In this document: positions 8,285 through 16,328 of the stretch, in pieces
Layout of the letters: each line of letters begins with the position of its first letter
How positions within the stretch are numbered: the stretch's first letter is position 1
Origin: an uncultured Pelagibacteraceae bacterium
GTDB taxonomy: Bacteria > Pseudomonadota > Alphaproteobacteria > Pelagibacterales > Pelagibacteraceae
DNA: 64,000 nt
Direction: 5' to 3'
Assembly: GCA_902604245.1 (NCBI GenBank)
Contig: CACKXQ010000003.1
Span: 1-64,000 of the forward strand
Translations under genes and position numbers: made by a program
The notes under the pieces: generated by a model
Seen by the model: only the letters and a program-made list of their open reading frames with translations
Databases searched by the model: none
Told to the model about the DNA's origin: nothing

Positions 8285-9610
8285 TTAACAATCCAAAGTA
8301 TTAGATCTTTCCCACTTTGTAATAGGTTTCAATTTATCAAATTTTTCTTTTGATTTGAAATTTTCAATTTCAGATTTTTTTAATTTGATATAACTGGTTA
8401 AAACATTTTTTCCAAAAGCATTTTTCAAAACTTTATTAAAATTTAACATTTTTAAAGAATCTTCTAATGTATTTGGCAATTTTGGAAGGTTAGGATATTT
8501 TTCATGATCGGTATACATATTACAGAATAATGGTTTTCCAGGATTAACTCTTTTTCTAATACCATTTATACCCGCTGCTAAAACTCCCGCTTGCAGTAAA
8601 TATGGATTTGCTGATCCATCCATTAATCTGAGTTCAAACCTACCTGGATCTGGTACTCTAATCATATGTGTTCGGTTATTTCCTGTGTAAGAAATACTAC
8701 TTGGAGACCATGTTGCTCCAGATTTTGTTGGTGGCGCATTTATTCTTCTATAACTATTTAAAGTTGGATTAAAGAATGCTGATAATGAACCTGCATTCTT
8801 AATTACTCCACCTAAAAAATTATATGCTAATTTACTGAGCCCAAGTTTATCATTTTTATCTAAAAATTTATTTTTTTTCTTATCCCATAGAGAAATATGT
8901 GCATGACATCCATTACCTGTCAGTTGTTCAAATGGTTTTGGCATAAATGTTGCTCTTAAGCCATGCTTTTCTGCTAAAGACTTAACCATGAATTTAAAAA
9001 ATGTATGTCTGTCTGCTGTAGTTAAGCAGTCAGTGTAGTCCCAATTCATTTCAAACTGGCCATTAGCATCTTCGTGATCATTTTGATATGGGTTCCATCC
9101 CATTGTAATCATGCAATCGCATATCTCTTTTATTAAATCATATTGCCTCATTAAAGCTGATTGATCATAACAAGGTTTAGATTGAGTATCCCTTGAGTCT
9201 GCGATAGAACTACCATCAGGTGATATTAGAAAATATTCACACTCAACACCTGATTTCATTGTGTAACCTTCATTTGATAGTGATTTTATTTGTTTTTTTA
9301 ACATCACTCTTGGTGATGCCTCAACAGGTTTGCCATTCATCCATAGGTCTGAAGCAAGCCAACCTACTTCTTTATTCCAAGGTAATTGAATTAAACTATT
9401 TGGATCTGGTACAGCGAACATATCCGAGTCTGCTGGTGACATATCAAGCCAAGCTGCAAATCCAGCAAATCCTGCACCATTTTTTTGCATCTCCTTTATT
9501 GCTTGTGCAGGTACTAATTTAGATCTTAATACACCAAACAAATCAACGAAACTTATTAAAAAATATTTAATTTTTTTGGATTTAGCAATATTAGATAAAT
9601 TTTTGGGCAT
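8285..9610 (-). CDS. gmaS: Type III glutamine synthetase-like / gamma-glutamylmethylamide synthetase
   Basis: A 441-residue protein of the GlnA fold. It has the catalytic GVECEYFL segment, DHEDANGQFEMNW metal-binding strand, GNGCHAHISLW ATP-site loop and PGRFELRLMDGSANPY near the C terminus. Length and motifs fit the short GlnT/GmaS group, not housekeeping GlnA with its adenylylation tyrosine. GmaS ligates methylamine to glutamate using ATP, the first step of the N-methylglutamate route. It directly follows three split glutamate synthase domain genes that fit N-methylglutamate synthase, a combination typical of methylamine-using bacteria. A second GS-like paralog lies at 18134-19603, and which of the two handles methylamine cannot be decided by eye. 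GlnT-type glutamine synthesis is the alternative. Confidence 0.7.
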   Translation of the reverse strand: MPKNLSNIAKSKKIKYFLISFVDLFGVLRSKLVPAQAIKEMQKNGAGFAGFAAWLDMSPADSDMFAVPDPNSLIQLPWNKEVGWLASDLWMNGKPVEASPRVMLKKQIKSLSNEGYTMKSGVECEYFLISPDGSSIADSRDTQSKPCYDQSALMRQYDLIKEICDCMITMGWNPYQNDHEDANGQFEMNWDYTDCLTTADRHTFFKFMVKSLAEKHGLRATFMPKPFEQLTGNGCHAHISLWDKKKNKFLDKNDKLGLSKLAYNFLGGVIKNAGSLSAFFNPTLNSYRRINAPPTKSGATWSPSSISYTGNNRTHMIRVPDPGRFELRLMDGSANPYLLQAGVLAAGINGIRKRVNPGKPLFCNMYTDHEKYPNLPKLPNTLEDSLKMLNFNKVLKNAFGKNVLTSYIKLKKSEIENFKSKEKFDKLKPITKWERSNTLDC

Positions 9611-9649
9611 TAATAAATATACTACGAATTATTTATTAACTATCAATAA

Positions 9650-10969
9650 CTATTTCTTTTTTATACCCGGCACCCAGCTAGTTCCTGCCAAAGGAACTCT
9701 AGCCATTGCTGCAGCTTCAACAGTTAATGCACATAAATCTTCTGGTTCTAAATTATGAAGACTATTTTTTCCACACGCTCTTGCAATAGTTTGCGCTTCT
9801 AAAGACATGACCTTTAAATAATTTGATAATTTTCTACCTGCTTTTTTTGGATCTAATCTTTTCATTAGTTCTGGTTTCTGAGTTGAAATTCCTGCAGGAT
9901 CATTTCCTTCATGCCAGTCGTCGTACGCTCCAGCTTTACTTCCAAGTTTTTCATATTCTTTTTCCCATTTCGGATCATTATCACCAATTGCAATCATGGC
10001 TGCACTCCCAATGGATACTGCATCTGCACCTAACGCAAGAGCTTTAGCTACATCTGCACCATTTCTAATTCCACCTGAGATTATAAGCTGAACTTCTCTA
10101 TGAGAATTTAAATCTTGCAAAGCATCTACGGCAGGTCTTATACAGGCTAAAGTTGGTTGACCTACATTCTCAATGAACACTTCTTGTGTTGCTGCAGTTC
10201 CACCTTGCATACCATCTAGGACAACAACATCTGCTCCAGCTTTTACAGCTAATGCTGTATCATAATATGGTCTTGCTCCAGCAATTTTAATAAAAATAGG
10301 AACTTTCCATTTAGTAATTTCTCTTAATTCTAAAATTTTTATTTTTAAATCATCAGGACCGGTCCAATCAGGGTGACGACATGCAGATCTTTGATCAATA
10401 CCTTTTGGTAAAGTTCTCATTTCTGCAACACGATCATCTATTTTTTGTCCAAGCAACATTCCTCCACCACCAGGTTTGGCGCCTTGTCCAATCACTACTT
10501 CAATTGCATCTGCCTTCCTTAAATCATTTGGGTTCATCCCATATCTTGAGGGCAAAAGTTGATAAACTAAATTTTTCGATTGACCTCTTTCTTCCGGTGT
10601 CATTCCTCCATCACCTGTTGTGGTAGATGTTCCAGCTGCGCTTGCTCCTCTTCCTAACGCTTCTTTAGCTGGGCCAGATAATGCTCCAAAACTCATACCC
10701 GCTATAGTAATTGGAATATCAAGCTCTAATGGTTTTTTTGCATACTTTGTGCCCAAAGTTACATTTGTAGTACATTTTTCTCTATATCCTTCCAAAGGAT
10801 ATCTAGACATTGAAGCACCTAAAAATAATAAATCATCAAAATGTGGAAGCTTTCTTTTCGAACCACCACCCCTAATATCATAAATTCCAGTTTCAGCAGC
10901 TCTCCTAATTTCAGAGTTAGTGTATTCATCAAATGTCCAGGATTGACGAGGGAGAGTTTTATTTTTCAT
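9650..10969 (-). CDS. mgsC: Glutamate synthase FMN-domain-like subunit (MgsC/GlxD type), cassette 1
   Basis: A 439-residue protein equal to the FMN/synthase domain of GltB alone. Signatures include ITIAGMSFGALSGPAKEALG, GDGGMTPEERGQS, GQGAKPGGGGMLLG, VVLDGMQGGTAATQEVF, IISGGIRNGADVAKALALGA and SLEAQTIARACGKNSLHNLE. It would carry out the FMN-dependent reductive step producing glutamate or N-methylglutamate from 2-oxoglutarate and channelled amine. The region that holds the [3Fe-4S] cysteines in GltB reads AYDDWHEGNDPAGISTQ here, so the cluster ligands appear absent, unlike its paralog at 14934-16328. It follows the GXGXG subunit with a 2-bp gap and precedes the GS-like gene by 39 bp. The gene symbol is assigned from context. 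Confidence 0.75.
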   Translation of the reverse strand: MKNKTLPRQSWTFDEYTNSEIRRAAETGIYDIRGGGSKRKLPHFDDLLFLGASMSRYPLEGYREKCTTNVTLGTKYAKKPLELDIPITIAGMSFGALSGPAKEALGRGASAAGTSTTTGDGGMTPEERGQSKNLVYQLLPSRYGMNPNDLRKADAIEVVIGQGAKPGGGGMLLGQKIDDRVAEMRTLPKGIDQRSACRHPDWTGPDDLKIKILELREITKWKVPIFIKIAGARPYYDTALAVKAGADVVVLDGMQGGTAATQEVFIENVGQPTLACIRPAVDALQDLNSHREVQLIISGGIRNGADVAKALALGADAVSIGSAAMIAIGDNDPKWEKEYEKLGSKAGAYDDWHEGNDPAGISTQKPELMKRLDPKKAGRKLSNYLKVMSLEAQTIARACGKNSLHNLEPEDLCALTVEAAAMARVPLAGTSWVPGIKKK

Positions 10970-10971
10970 TA

Positions 10972-11652
10972 TTAATAGTTAGATACATTATCGATATTAA
11001 AATTGTATAGTTTTCTTGCAGAACCATATCTTTTAAATTGTTCAGGTTTAATATTTGATCCAGCCTTTTTTAAAAGCTCTTTTAATTTTATCTTATGTTT
11101 TTTACTCATTTTTTTTTCTTCACAATCAGCTCCTAAAGATTTTACTTTTCCTTTTACATATATGTCTGTTTCATACAAACTATCACCTAGTGCTTCACCT
11201 GCATCACCACAAACAACTAGATTTCCAGATTGAGCCATAAATGCTGACATATGACCAACAGATCCTTTAACTATTATATCAATACCTTTCATTGAAATTC
11301 CACATCTTGAACTTGCATCACCATCAATAATTAATGTACCACCATGAGCAGTTGCCCCTGCAGATTGTGATGCATTTCCTTTTACATGAACTTTTCCAGA
11401 CATCATATTTTCTGCAACTCCAGTTCCCACATTTCCATCAACTATAATATTTGCATTTTGGTTCATACCTGCACAATAATACCCAACATGACCTTTAATA
11501 GTTACATCAATATTTTCTGTAAGACCTGCACAGATAGCATGATTACCCTCAGGGTTTGATATTACAAAGTCCCTTTTATTTTTTTTTCGATCAATATTTT
11601 GAAGTTTTTCATTCACAGATCTTAGTTTTAATTTCTTTAAATCAAGTATCAT
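10972..11652 (-). CDS. mgsB: Glutamate synthase GXGXG-domain-like subunit (MgsB/GlxC type), cassette 1
   Basis: A ~226-residue right-handed beta-helix protein corresponding to the alpha-subunit C-terminal domain of glutamate synthase. It shows repeated G-x-x-G turns: GHVGYYCAGMNQNANIIVDG, GNVGTGVAENMMSGKVHVKG, GATAHGGTLIIDGDASSRCG and GSVGHMSAFMAQSGNLVVCG. This domain is a structural spacer between amidotransferase and FMN domains. The ATG at 11652 is chosen because it forms TAATG with the upstream stop and has a GGGGG motif 5 nt upstream; a TTG at 11664 would add four residues. It is one of three genes that split a GltB-like protein, in the order amidotransferase, GXGXG, FMN domain. Confidence 0.78.
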   Translation of the reverse strand: MILDLKKLKLRSVNEKLQNIDRKKNKRDFVISNPEGNHAICAGLTENIDVTIKGHVGYYCAGMNQNANIIVDGNVGTGVAENMMSGKVHVKGNASQSAGATAHGGTLIIDGDASSRCGISMKGIDIIVKGSVGHMSAFMAQSGNLVVCGDAGEALGDSLYETDIYVKGKVKSLGADCEEKKMSKKHKIKLKELLKKAGSNIKPEQFKRYGSARKLYNFNIDNVSNY

Positions 11653-12530
11653 TATTTCCCCCAAGAATAAACGATGCCTGGCTCAGGTTCAAAAATTTTT
11701 GCATTATTTACATTTGGTAAATGTGCCATCGCTTGAAACTCTGATGAAATTGCTACGTAGTCTTTTGTTTCAGCGATAACAGCAGGCTTACATGCAATCT
11801 CATCTCTTAGAACTGCAAAACCGCTATGTGTTCCTGCAATAAAAGTATAAAATCCATCCAGATCGCTTAAGCCCTTATTTAATGTTTGTTTTAAATTTCT
11901 TTTTTTTAAACTATCTGAAATATAACCAGCTGCTACTTCAGTATCATTATCAGAACTAAATTTGGATCCATTTTTTTTTAATTTTCTTCTTAGATTATTA
12001 TGATTAGATAATGATCCGTTATGCACTAAACATTCATCTTCTCCTGTAGAGTATGGATGTGATCCATCAGTTGTAATTGCACTTTCTGTTGCCATTCTTG
12101 TATGACCAATAGCATGTGTTCCGGAAAAATTATCTAAATTAAATTTTTTCACAACATTACTAGGACTTCCAACTTGTTTAAAAATTTCAATAGATTTTCC
12201 GTAACCAACTAATGAAATTTGCTGATAACTCTCCAAAATAGGCAAAATTTTATTAGGTTTTTCAATAGATTTTAAAATTACGTGGTCTGAATTTTTTTCT
12301 ATATTTGTAAGTTTTACTTTCTTTTTCATTTCCTTTTTGAATTTTTCAAAACTCATATCATTTAAACAAATAGAATATTTATAAATTTTATTTTTATCAC
12401 TGTTATAAATTGCAAAACCTGCACTGTCAGGACCTCTAGACTCCATACTGACTAACATTTTAGAAAGCATTCCTCCTAAAGATTTTTCAAATTTTTTAGA
12501 TTTTAGATAAATTCCAACGATGCCACACAT
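11652..12530 (-). CDS. mgsA: Class II glutamine amidotransferase subunit (MgsA/GlxB type), cassette 1
   Basis: A 292-residue Ntn-hydrolase amidotransferase. The protein begins MCGIVGIYLK, so Cys2 becomes the N-terminal nucleophile after Met removal. Other family marks are SRGPDSAGFA, GHTRMATESAITTDGSHPY, VHNGSLSNHNNLRRKL, and SDNDTEVAAGYI, which match the GATase domain of glutamate synthase and PurF. It would hydrolyse glutamine, or gamma-glutamylmethylamide in the N-methylglutamate route, and pass the amine on. It opens cassette 1, and the downstream GXGXG subunit begins on its stop codon. A paralog (17170-18111) has a much less similar middle region. The methylamine versus ammonia specificity is inferred only from context. 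Confidence 0.78.
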   Translation of the reverse strand: MCGIVGIYLKSKKFEKSLGGMLSKMLVSMESRGPDSAGFAIYNSDKNKIYKYSICLNDMSFEKFKKEMKKKVKLTNIEKNSDHVILKSIEKPNKILPILESYQQISLVGYGKSIEIFKQVGSPSNVVKKFNLDNFSGTHAIGHTRMATESAITTDGSHPYSTGEDECLVHNGSLSNHNNLRRKLKKNGSKFSSDNDTEVAAGYISDSLKKRNLKQTLNKGLSDLDGFYTFIAGTHSGFAVLRDEIACKPAVIAETKDYVAISSEFQAMAHLPNVNNAKIFEPEPGIVYSWGK

Positions 12531-12539
12531 AAATAAGTT

Positions 12540-12695
12540 TTAAAGTAGTGATAATAATTGGTCTTTATAATAAAGCACATTAACTATAACAATGATAATG
12601 ATTGCGGCATAGACACCATATTTTGCTTTGGGCCAAGCTAATCTAGCCATTCTACTTGGTGTTTTATTTGATTGATTTTTATCTTGATCGTTCAT
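12540..12695 (-). CDS. 51-residue single-pass membrane protein near ammonium transporter
   Basis: A short open frame starting ATG at 12695 and ending TAA at 12540. It encodes a polar, basic N terminus (MNDQDKNQSNKTPSRMARLA) followed by one transmembrane helix (about residues 27-43, VYAAIIIIVIVNVLYY) and a short tail. The positive-inside pattern suggests an N-in orientation. It lies between the 78-residue membrane protein and the cassette 1 amidotransferase, with 9 bp to the latter. It has no recognisable family. Its position in the ammonium transporter operon suggests an accessory role to Amt or the cassette, but this is inference. Translation is not proven. Confidence 0.55.
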   Translation of the reverse strand: MNDQDKNQSNKTPSRMARLAWPKAKYGVYAAIIIIVIVNVLYYKDQLLSLL

Positions 12696-12703
12696 TTGAA
12701 TTT

Positions 12704-12731
12704 AAGGGCGCAAATTAAATGTTGCGCCCTT
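12704..12731 (-). terminator. Perfect 10-bp hairpin between the two small membrane-protein genes
   Basis: AAGGGCGCAA (12704-12713) pairs perfectly with TTGCGCCCTT (12722-12731) across an 8-nt loop. It lies just after the stop of the 78-residue protein and ends 8 bp before the start codon of the 51-residue protein. On the minus strand the stem is followed by AAATTC rather than a U-run, so it looks more like an attenuator or mRNA-processing/stability hairpin than a classic intrinsic terminator. It would limit transcription or protect the upstream amt message. Confidence 0.6.
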
Positions 12732-12743
12732 ATAAAGTTTTAT

Positions 12744-12980
12744 TTAACCGTCTGTTATATTACTTTTCCAAGCATTAGAACTAGGTTTTCTTCTAGCAAG
12801 TTTTTCAAGTTTATCACTTTCTTGCCTAGAGCTTATAACCGTCCAGCCAATCCAAATTATAACAAGTATTATAACTAAGATACCTTCAGATCCAGCGCCT
12901 GGAAATATTGGTCCAGCAGCACCACCTTCTGCTTTACTAGCGGCAGTTAAATGATCTATCCAATTATTTACTGTAGCCAT
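12744..12980 (-). CDS. 78-residue single-pass membrane protein downstream of amt
   Basis: A short protein with a soluble N terminus (MATVNNWIDHLTAASKAEGG), one strong transmembrane helix (about residues 33-50, GILVIILVIIWIGWTVISSR) and a charged C-terminal tail rich in Lys/Arg. The start codon is preceded by AGGAGGAAAAC, a very strong ribosome-binding site, implying high expression. It lies 11 bp after the ammonium transporter gene. There is no known family by eye. Instead of GlnK, which often follows amtB, this operon has two tiny membrane proteins. An accessory or regulatory subunit for Amt is a reasonable guess only. Confidence 0.7.
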   Translation of the reverse strand: MATVNNWIDHLTAASKAEGGAAGPIFPGAGSEGILVIILVIIWIGWTVISSRQESDKLEKLARRKPSSNAWKSNITDG

Positions 12981-12991
12981 GTTTTCCTCCT

Positions 12992-14392
12992 TTAACTACT
13001 TGAAGAAGCAACAGATCTTTCATCTTCTTTTGCCTCCTCCATTATTTGATAGTCCAATCCTGCTAACTCAACTTCTTTTGGTATACGTAGTTTACCCATA
13101 CCATTAAGAACTTTAGCAATAATCCAACCAGGAATCATTCCAAGTACAAAAAACATTATTAATGCACCAATAAACATTCCCAATGGATTAATAGCAGCAT
13201 ATGTGGATCCATCCCACATTGCACCAACACTGTAACCTGATGAAGGATATCCATTAAGGACAAACCCACAAATTACAAGACCAGCAAAGCCCGCATAACC
13301 ATGAACTGCAACAGCTCCAACTGCATCATCAATTTTGAACTTACGTTCAACCCAATAATGTAGTTTGTAAGCTATAACTACCCCGATCATACCAATAATT
13401 AACGATTGAATTGGATGATAAAGATCGTTTCCTGCTGAAGCACATATTATTCCAGCTAGTCCACTTGAGTATGTCCAGAAAGGATCACCTTTAGATATTA
13501 CATAACCAGCTAACAATCCTCCTGATAAAGACATCAAAAAGTTCATAGTTATTCCACTTAATGTCGTTGGAGTGTAGTATATGTTAGTAGCAGTAAAGAA
13601 AGTTACCCCTTCCATTCCATATTCAGGCCCTAAGTCATAAATTGGAACATTACAAGCTGCGTAGAAACCCCAAAAACCTGTATAAATTAAGAATAATCCA
13701 ACAGTTACTAACCAAGGATTTCTTGGTCCAATGTTTCTAGGTTCACCACTTGATGAAAATTTTCCAATTCTTGGACCTAAAACAGCAAGCACACCTAAAG
13801 CAAATCCTCCTGCAACAGCGTGAATTACCCCTGATGCGTATGCATCATGATATCCAAGTATTTTTAACATCCATCCATCAAAGTGCCATCCCCATGCAGC
13901 ATCTATACTCCAAAATACAGATCCAATTGCAATGGCAAGGATTCCAAATGCAAAAGTTGTTATTCTTTCAATAACTGCACCTGATACTATCGAAGCAGCT
14001 GTCCAAGAGAATAAAAGGAAGGCTGCCCAAAATACTCCCATGATGTGATCGTTAAGCGTAATAGCCATAAACTCGTTTGTGGGATTAGCTAAATCATTTG
14101 CACCAAATCCACCTCCGAGAACAAGCCCAGTACTTTCTGTCATTATTGATGGAGCTAATCCAGGTCCTGTTGGAAAAGCCCAATATATCCACCAACCAAA
14201 TAAAAACCAAGTTACTGTTACCAAAGGTATCAGCATTGTATTTTTCATTAATGTATGTTGATGGTGTTTGTAACGCGATGCTCCAACTTCATACATACAA
14301 AATCCTACATGGATAAGAAACATAAGTACTACAGTTATCCAATAGTAAAATTCTGTAAATATGGTTTGCAACGCATCAATTTGACTAGTCAT
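12992..14392 (-). CDS. amt: Ammonium transporter (Amt/MEP/Rh family)
   Basis: A 466-residue integral membrane protein with about eleven hydrophobic helices. Amt hallmarks include WGWHFDGWMLK, GVIHAVAGGFALGVLAVLG (pore histidine region), IICASAGNDLYHP, and DDAVGAVAVHGYAGFAGLVICG (second pore histidine). The N-terminal helix starts directly without a long signal. It moves ammonium or ammonia across the inner membrane, and methylammonium is a known substrate analogue for this family. The start is preceded by a GGAGG motif. It sits between two glutamine synthetase/glutamate synthase-domain cassettes, so it probably supplies or recovers nitrogen for them. No PII gene accompanies it. The C-terminal tail is acidic and serine-rich (EEAKEDERSVASSSS). 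Confidence 0.95.
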   Translation of the reverse strand: MTSQIDALQTIFTEFYYWITVVLMFLIHVGFCMYEVGASRYKHHQHTLMKNTMLIPLVTVTWFLFGWWIYWAFPTGPGLAPSIMTESTGLVLGGGFGANDLANPTNEFMAITLNDHIMGVFWAAFLLFSWTAASIVSGAVIERITTFAFGILAIAIGSVFWSIDAAWGWHFDGWMLKILGYHDAYASGVIHAVAGGFALGVLAVLGPRIGKFSSSGEPRNIGPRNPWLVTVGLFLIYTGFWGFYAACNVPIYDLGPEYGMEGVTFFTATNIYYTPTTLSGITMNFLMSLSGGLLAGYVISKGDPFWTYSSGLAGIICASAGNDLYHPIQSLIIGMIGVVIAYKLHYWVERKFKIDDAVGAVAVHGYAGFAGLVICGFVLNGYPSSGYSVGAMWDGSTYAAINPLGMFIGALIMFFVLGMIPGWIIAKVLNGMGKLRIPKEVELAGLDYQIMEEAKEDERSVASSSS

Positions 14393-14459
14393 TTCAAACC
14401 TCCATTAAATTTAATAATAAAATATTAATTTAAGAAATATTTACATCAAGAGATAATAA

Positions 14460-14485
14460 GCTCAAAATAGGCTAGAAATTTGAGC
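14460..14485 (-). promoter_or_regulatory. Inverted repeat in the amt leader
   Basis: GCTCAAA (14460-14466) and TTTGAGC (14479-14485) form a 7-bp stem with a 12-nt loop in the 131-bp gap between the 135-residue gene and amt. On the minus strand the stem is followed by TTATTATC. It could be a weak terminator for cassette 2 or a protein-binding palindrome upstream of amt. No sigma-54 promoter (TGGCAC-N5-TTGC) was seen in this gap. Confidence 0.3.
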
Positions 14486-14523
14486 AAGACAACTTCTAGT
14501 ATATATAAAATTACTAATTGATT

Positions 14524-14931
14524 CTAAAATTTTCTGTATGCTTTTTTAAGATCTACAAGTGGATGATTTGGAGACATTTGAAATTTAACTAATAGTTCTC
14601 TTGCTATCATGTCTCTATCTTGCTGGTTATTTGGTAATTTAATTTTCTTTGGAATAGTGACCCAACCATTCGCATTTCTATCAAAAACTGCAGGTCTATC
14701 TTCTTCATAACCCATATGAACATCTTCCAACCAATTCAAATCATCCCAACCCATTGCTTCAATATATTTTTTTAGGAAAGGAGTTATTCTTGAATAGTCT
14801 GGCAATAAATTTACATCATACCTATAGCCAATAGTTTGACCTATCATCTTTTCTCGAGCGGTTTCTTTCTTTTTGCCTAACTGACCTTTAACTTTTTTTT
14901 TGCTCGATTTTTTACTTTTTTTCTTTGGCAT
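14524..14931 (-). CDS. Conserved-looking 135-residue protein with lysine-rich N terminus, cassette 2
   Basis: The first ~30 residues are almost entirely Lys/Ser (MPKKKSKKSSKKKVKGQLG), followed by a compact, aromatic-rich soluble domain: YRYDVNLLPDYSRITPFL, YIEAMGWDDLNWLEDVHMG and RPAVFDRNANGWVTIPKK. There is no membrane segment and no motif I recognise. It starts 2 bp after the FMN-subunit gene, so it belongs to cassette 2 and is probably made with it. The basic tail could bind RNA, DNA or an acidic partner. A role as a small accessory subunit of the glutamate synthase-like complex is possible but unproven. Confidence 0.7.
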   Translation of the reverse strand: MPKKKSKKSSKKKVKGQLGKKKETAREKMIGQTIGYRYDVNLLPDYSRITPFLKKYIEAMGWDDLNWLEDVHMGYEEDRPAVFDRNANGWVTIPKKIKLPNNQQDRDMIARELLVKFQMSPNHPLVDLKKAYRKF

Positions 14932-14933
14932 AT

Positions 14934-16328
14934 TTATATTTTATGAAAATCGTCAACTCCTACAGTGTGGTTTGTACCAGAAAGAGGTACTTTTGCTAAA
15001 GCAGAAGCTTCCATTGTTAAAGCTGCCATATCCTCTGGCTCCAATGAATGGATATTAGTTTTACCACAAGCTCTTGCTAATAATTGGGCTTCTAGTGTCA
15101 TAGTATGTAAGTAATTATAAACTCTAAGAGCTGCCTCATCTGGGTTTAGTCTTTTTCTCAATTTAGGATCTTGAGTAGCAACACCAACTGGGCAACGTCC
15201 AGTATGGCAGTGATAACAATGACCTGCTGGCACCCCCATTTCTTTTTCAAAATTAGACTCTGGAATTTCTTTATTACAATTTAATGCAATCATAGCTCCA
15301 GTACCTATAGCAATAGCGTCTGCTCCAAGAGCTAGTGCTTTTGCCATATCTGCTCCATCTCTTACACCACCTGCATAAATAAGAGTAACTTTGCCAGTTT
15401 TTCCAACATCATCTATTGCTCTTCTTGCTTCTCTAATTGCAGCTATTCCAGGTATACCTGTGTTTGCCGCTGCGATGTGTGGACCAGCACCTGTTGAACC
15501 TTCCATACCATCTAAATAAATAGAGTCTGGATCACATTTTGCTGCCATACGAACATCATCATAAACTTTTGCTGCACCAAGTTTTAATTGTATTGGAACT
15601 TTGTTTTTTGTTAGCTCTCTCAGTTCTTGAACTTTTAAAGCCAAGTCATCTGGTCCTAACCAATCAGGGTGTCTCGCTGGAGATCTTTGATCAATACCAG
15701 CTGGTAATGATCTCATCTCTGCTACTTGGTCAGTAACTTTTTGACCCATCAAGTGACCACCCATTCCAACTTTTTGTCCTTGGCCAATGAAAACTTCTAT
15801 TCCATCAGCAAGTTGTGCATGATGAGGATTAAATCCATATCTTGATTGAATACATTGATAGTACCATTTTTCTGAATATCTTCTTTCATCAGGTATCATT
15901 CCACCTTCACCTGAACATGTTGCGCTACCCGCCATTGTGGCTCCTCTTGCAAGAGCTGTTTTTGCTTCATAAGATAAAGCTCCAAAACTCATACCAGTAA
16001 TATAAACTGGAATATCTAATTCAACTGGGTTTTCACATCTTGGACCAATGATAGTTTTTGTTTCACATTTTTCTCTATAACCTTCGATTACAAATCTTGT
16101 AAGAGTTCCAGGTAAAAAAACCAAATCATCAAATGTAGGAATTTTTTTCATTAGAGCCATACCTCTCATTCGGTATCTTCCTAACTGAGCCTTAATATGA
16201 ATGTCGTCGATTACCTCAGGTGTAAATATAGCGTTATAACCTAATAAACTTTTATTTCTTTTTGAAAATTCGCTACCACCATTCCCATTGGAATGACCAT
16301 TTGATTTTCCGTTTTTTTTCTTTGCCAT
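14934..16328 (-). CDS. Glutamate synthase FMN/Fe-S-domain-like subunit, cassette 2
   Basis: A 464-residue GltB central-domain protein: VYITGMSFGALSYEAKTALA, GEGGMIPDERRYSE, GQGQKVGMGGHLMG, IYLDGMEGSTGAGPHIA, LIYAGGVRDGADMAKALALG, and TLEAQLLARACGKTNIHSLE. Unlike the cassette 1 paralog it keeps a cysteine group CYHCHTGRCPVG, matching the CHxxxCPVG segment that ligates the [3Fe-4S] cluster in glutamate synthases, so it can probably accept electrons through an iron-sulfur centre. The N terminus is basic and Gly/Asn-rich (KKKNGKSNGHSNGNGG). Its ATG overlaps the upstream GXGXG gene by one base. It is a GlxD/MgsC-type subunit; whether the product is glutamate or N-methylglutamate is unknown. Confidence 0.78.
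   Translation of the reverse strand: MAKKKNGKSNGHSNGNGGSEFSKRNKSLLGYNAIFTPEVIDDIHIKAQLGRYRMRGMALMKKIPTFDDLVFLPGTLTRFVIEGYREKCETKTIIGPRCENPVELDIPVYITGMSFGALSYEAKTALARGATMAGSATCSGEGGMIPDERRYSEKWYYQCIQSRYGFNPHHAQLADGIEVFIGQGQKVGMGGHLMGQKVTDQVAEMRSLPAGIDQRSPARHPDWLGPDDLALKVQELRELTKNKVPIQLKLGAAKVYDDVRMAAKCDPDSIYLDGMEGSTGAGPHIAAANTGIPGIAAIREARRAIDDVGKTGKVTLIYAGGVRDGADMAKALALGADAIAIGTGAMIALNCNKEIPESNFEKEMGVPAGHCYHCHTGRCPVGVATQDPKLRKRLNPDEAALRVYNYLHTMTLEAQLLARACGKTNIHSLEPEDMAALTMEASALAKVPLSGTNHTVGVDDFHKI

Noticed and set aside
10381..10883. Plus-strand open frames opposite the cassette 1 FMN subunit
   Set aside because: They are antisense shadows of a strongly conserved gene and have no RBS or recognisable domain.
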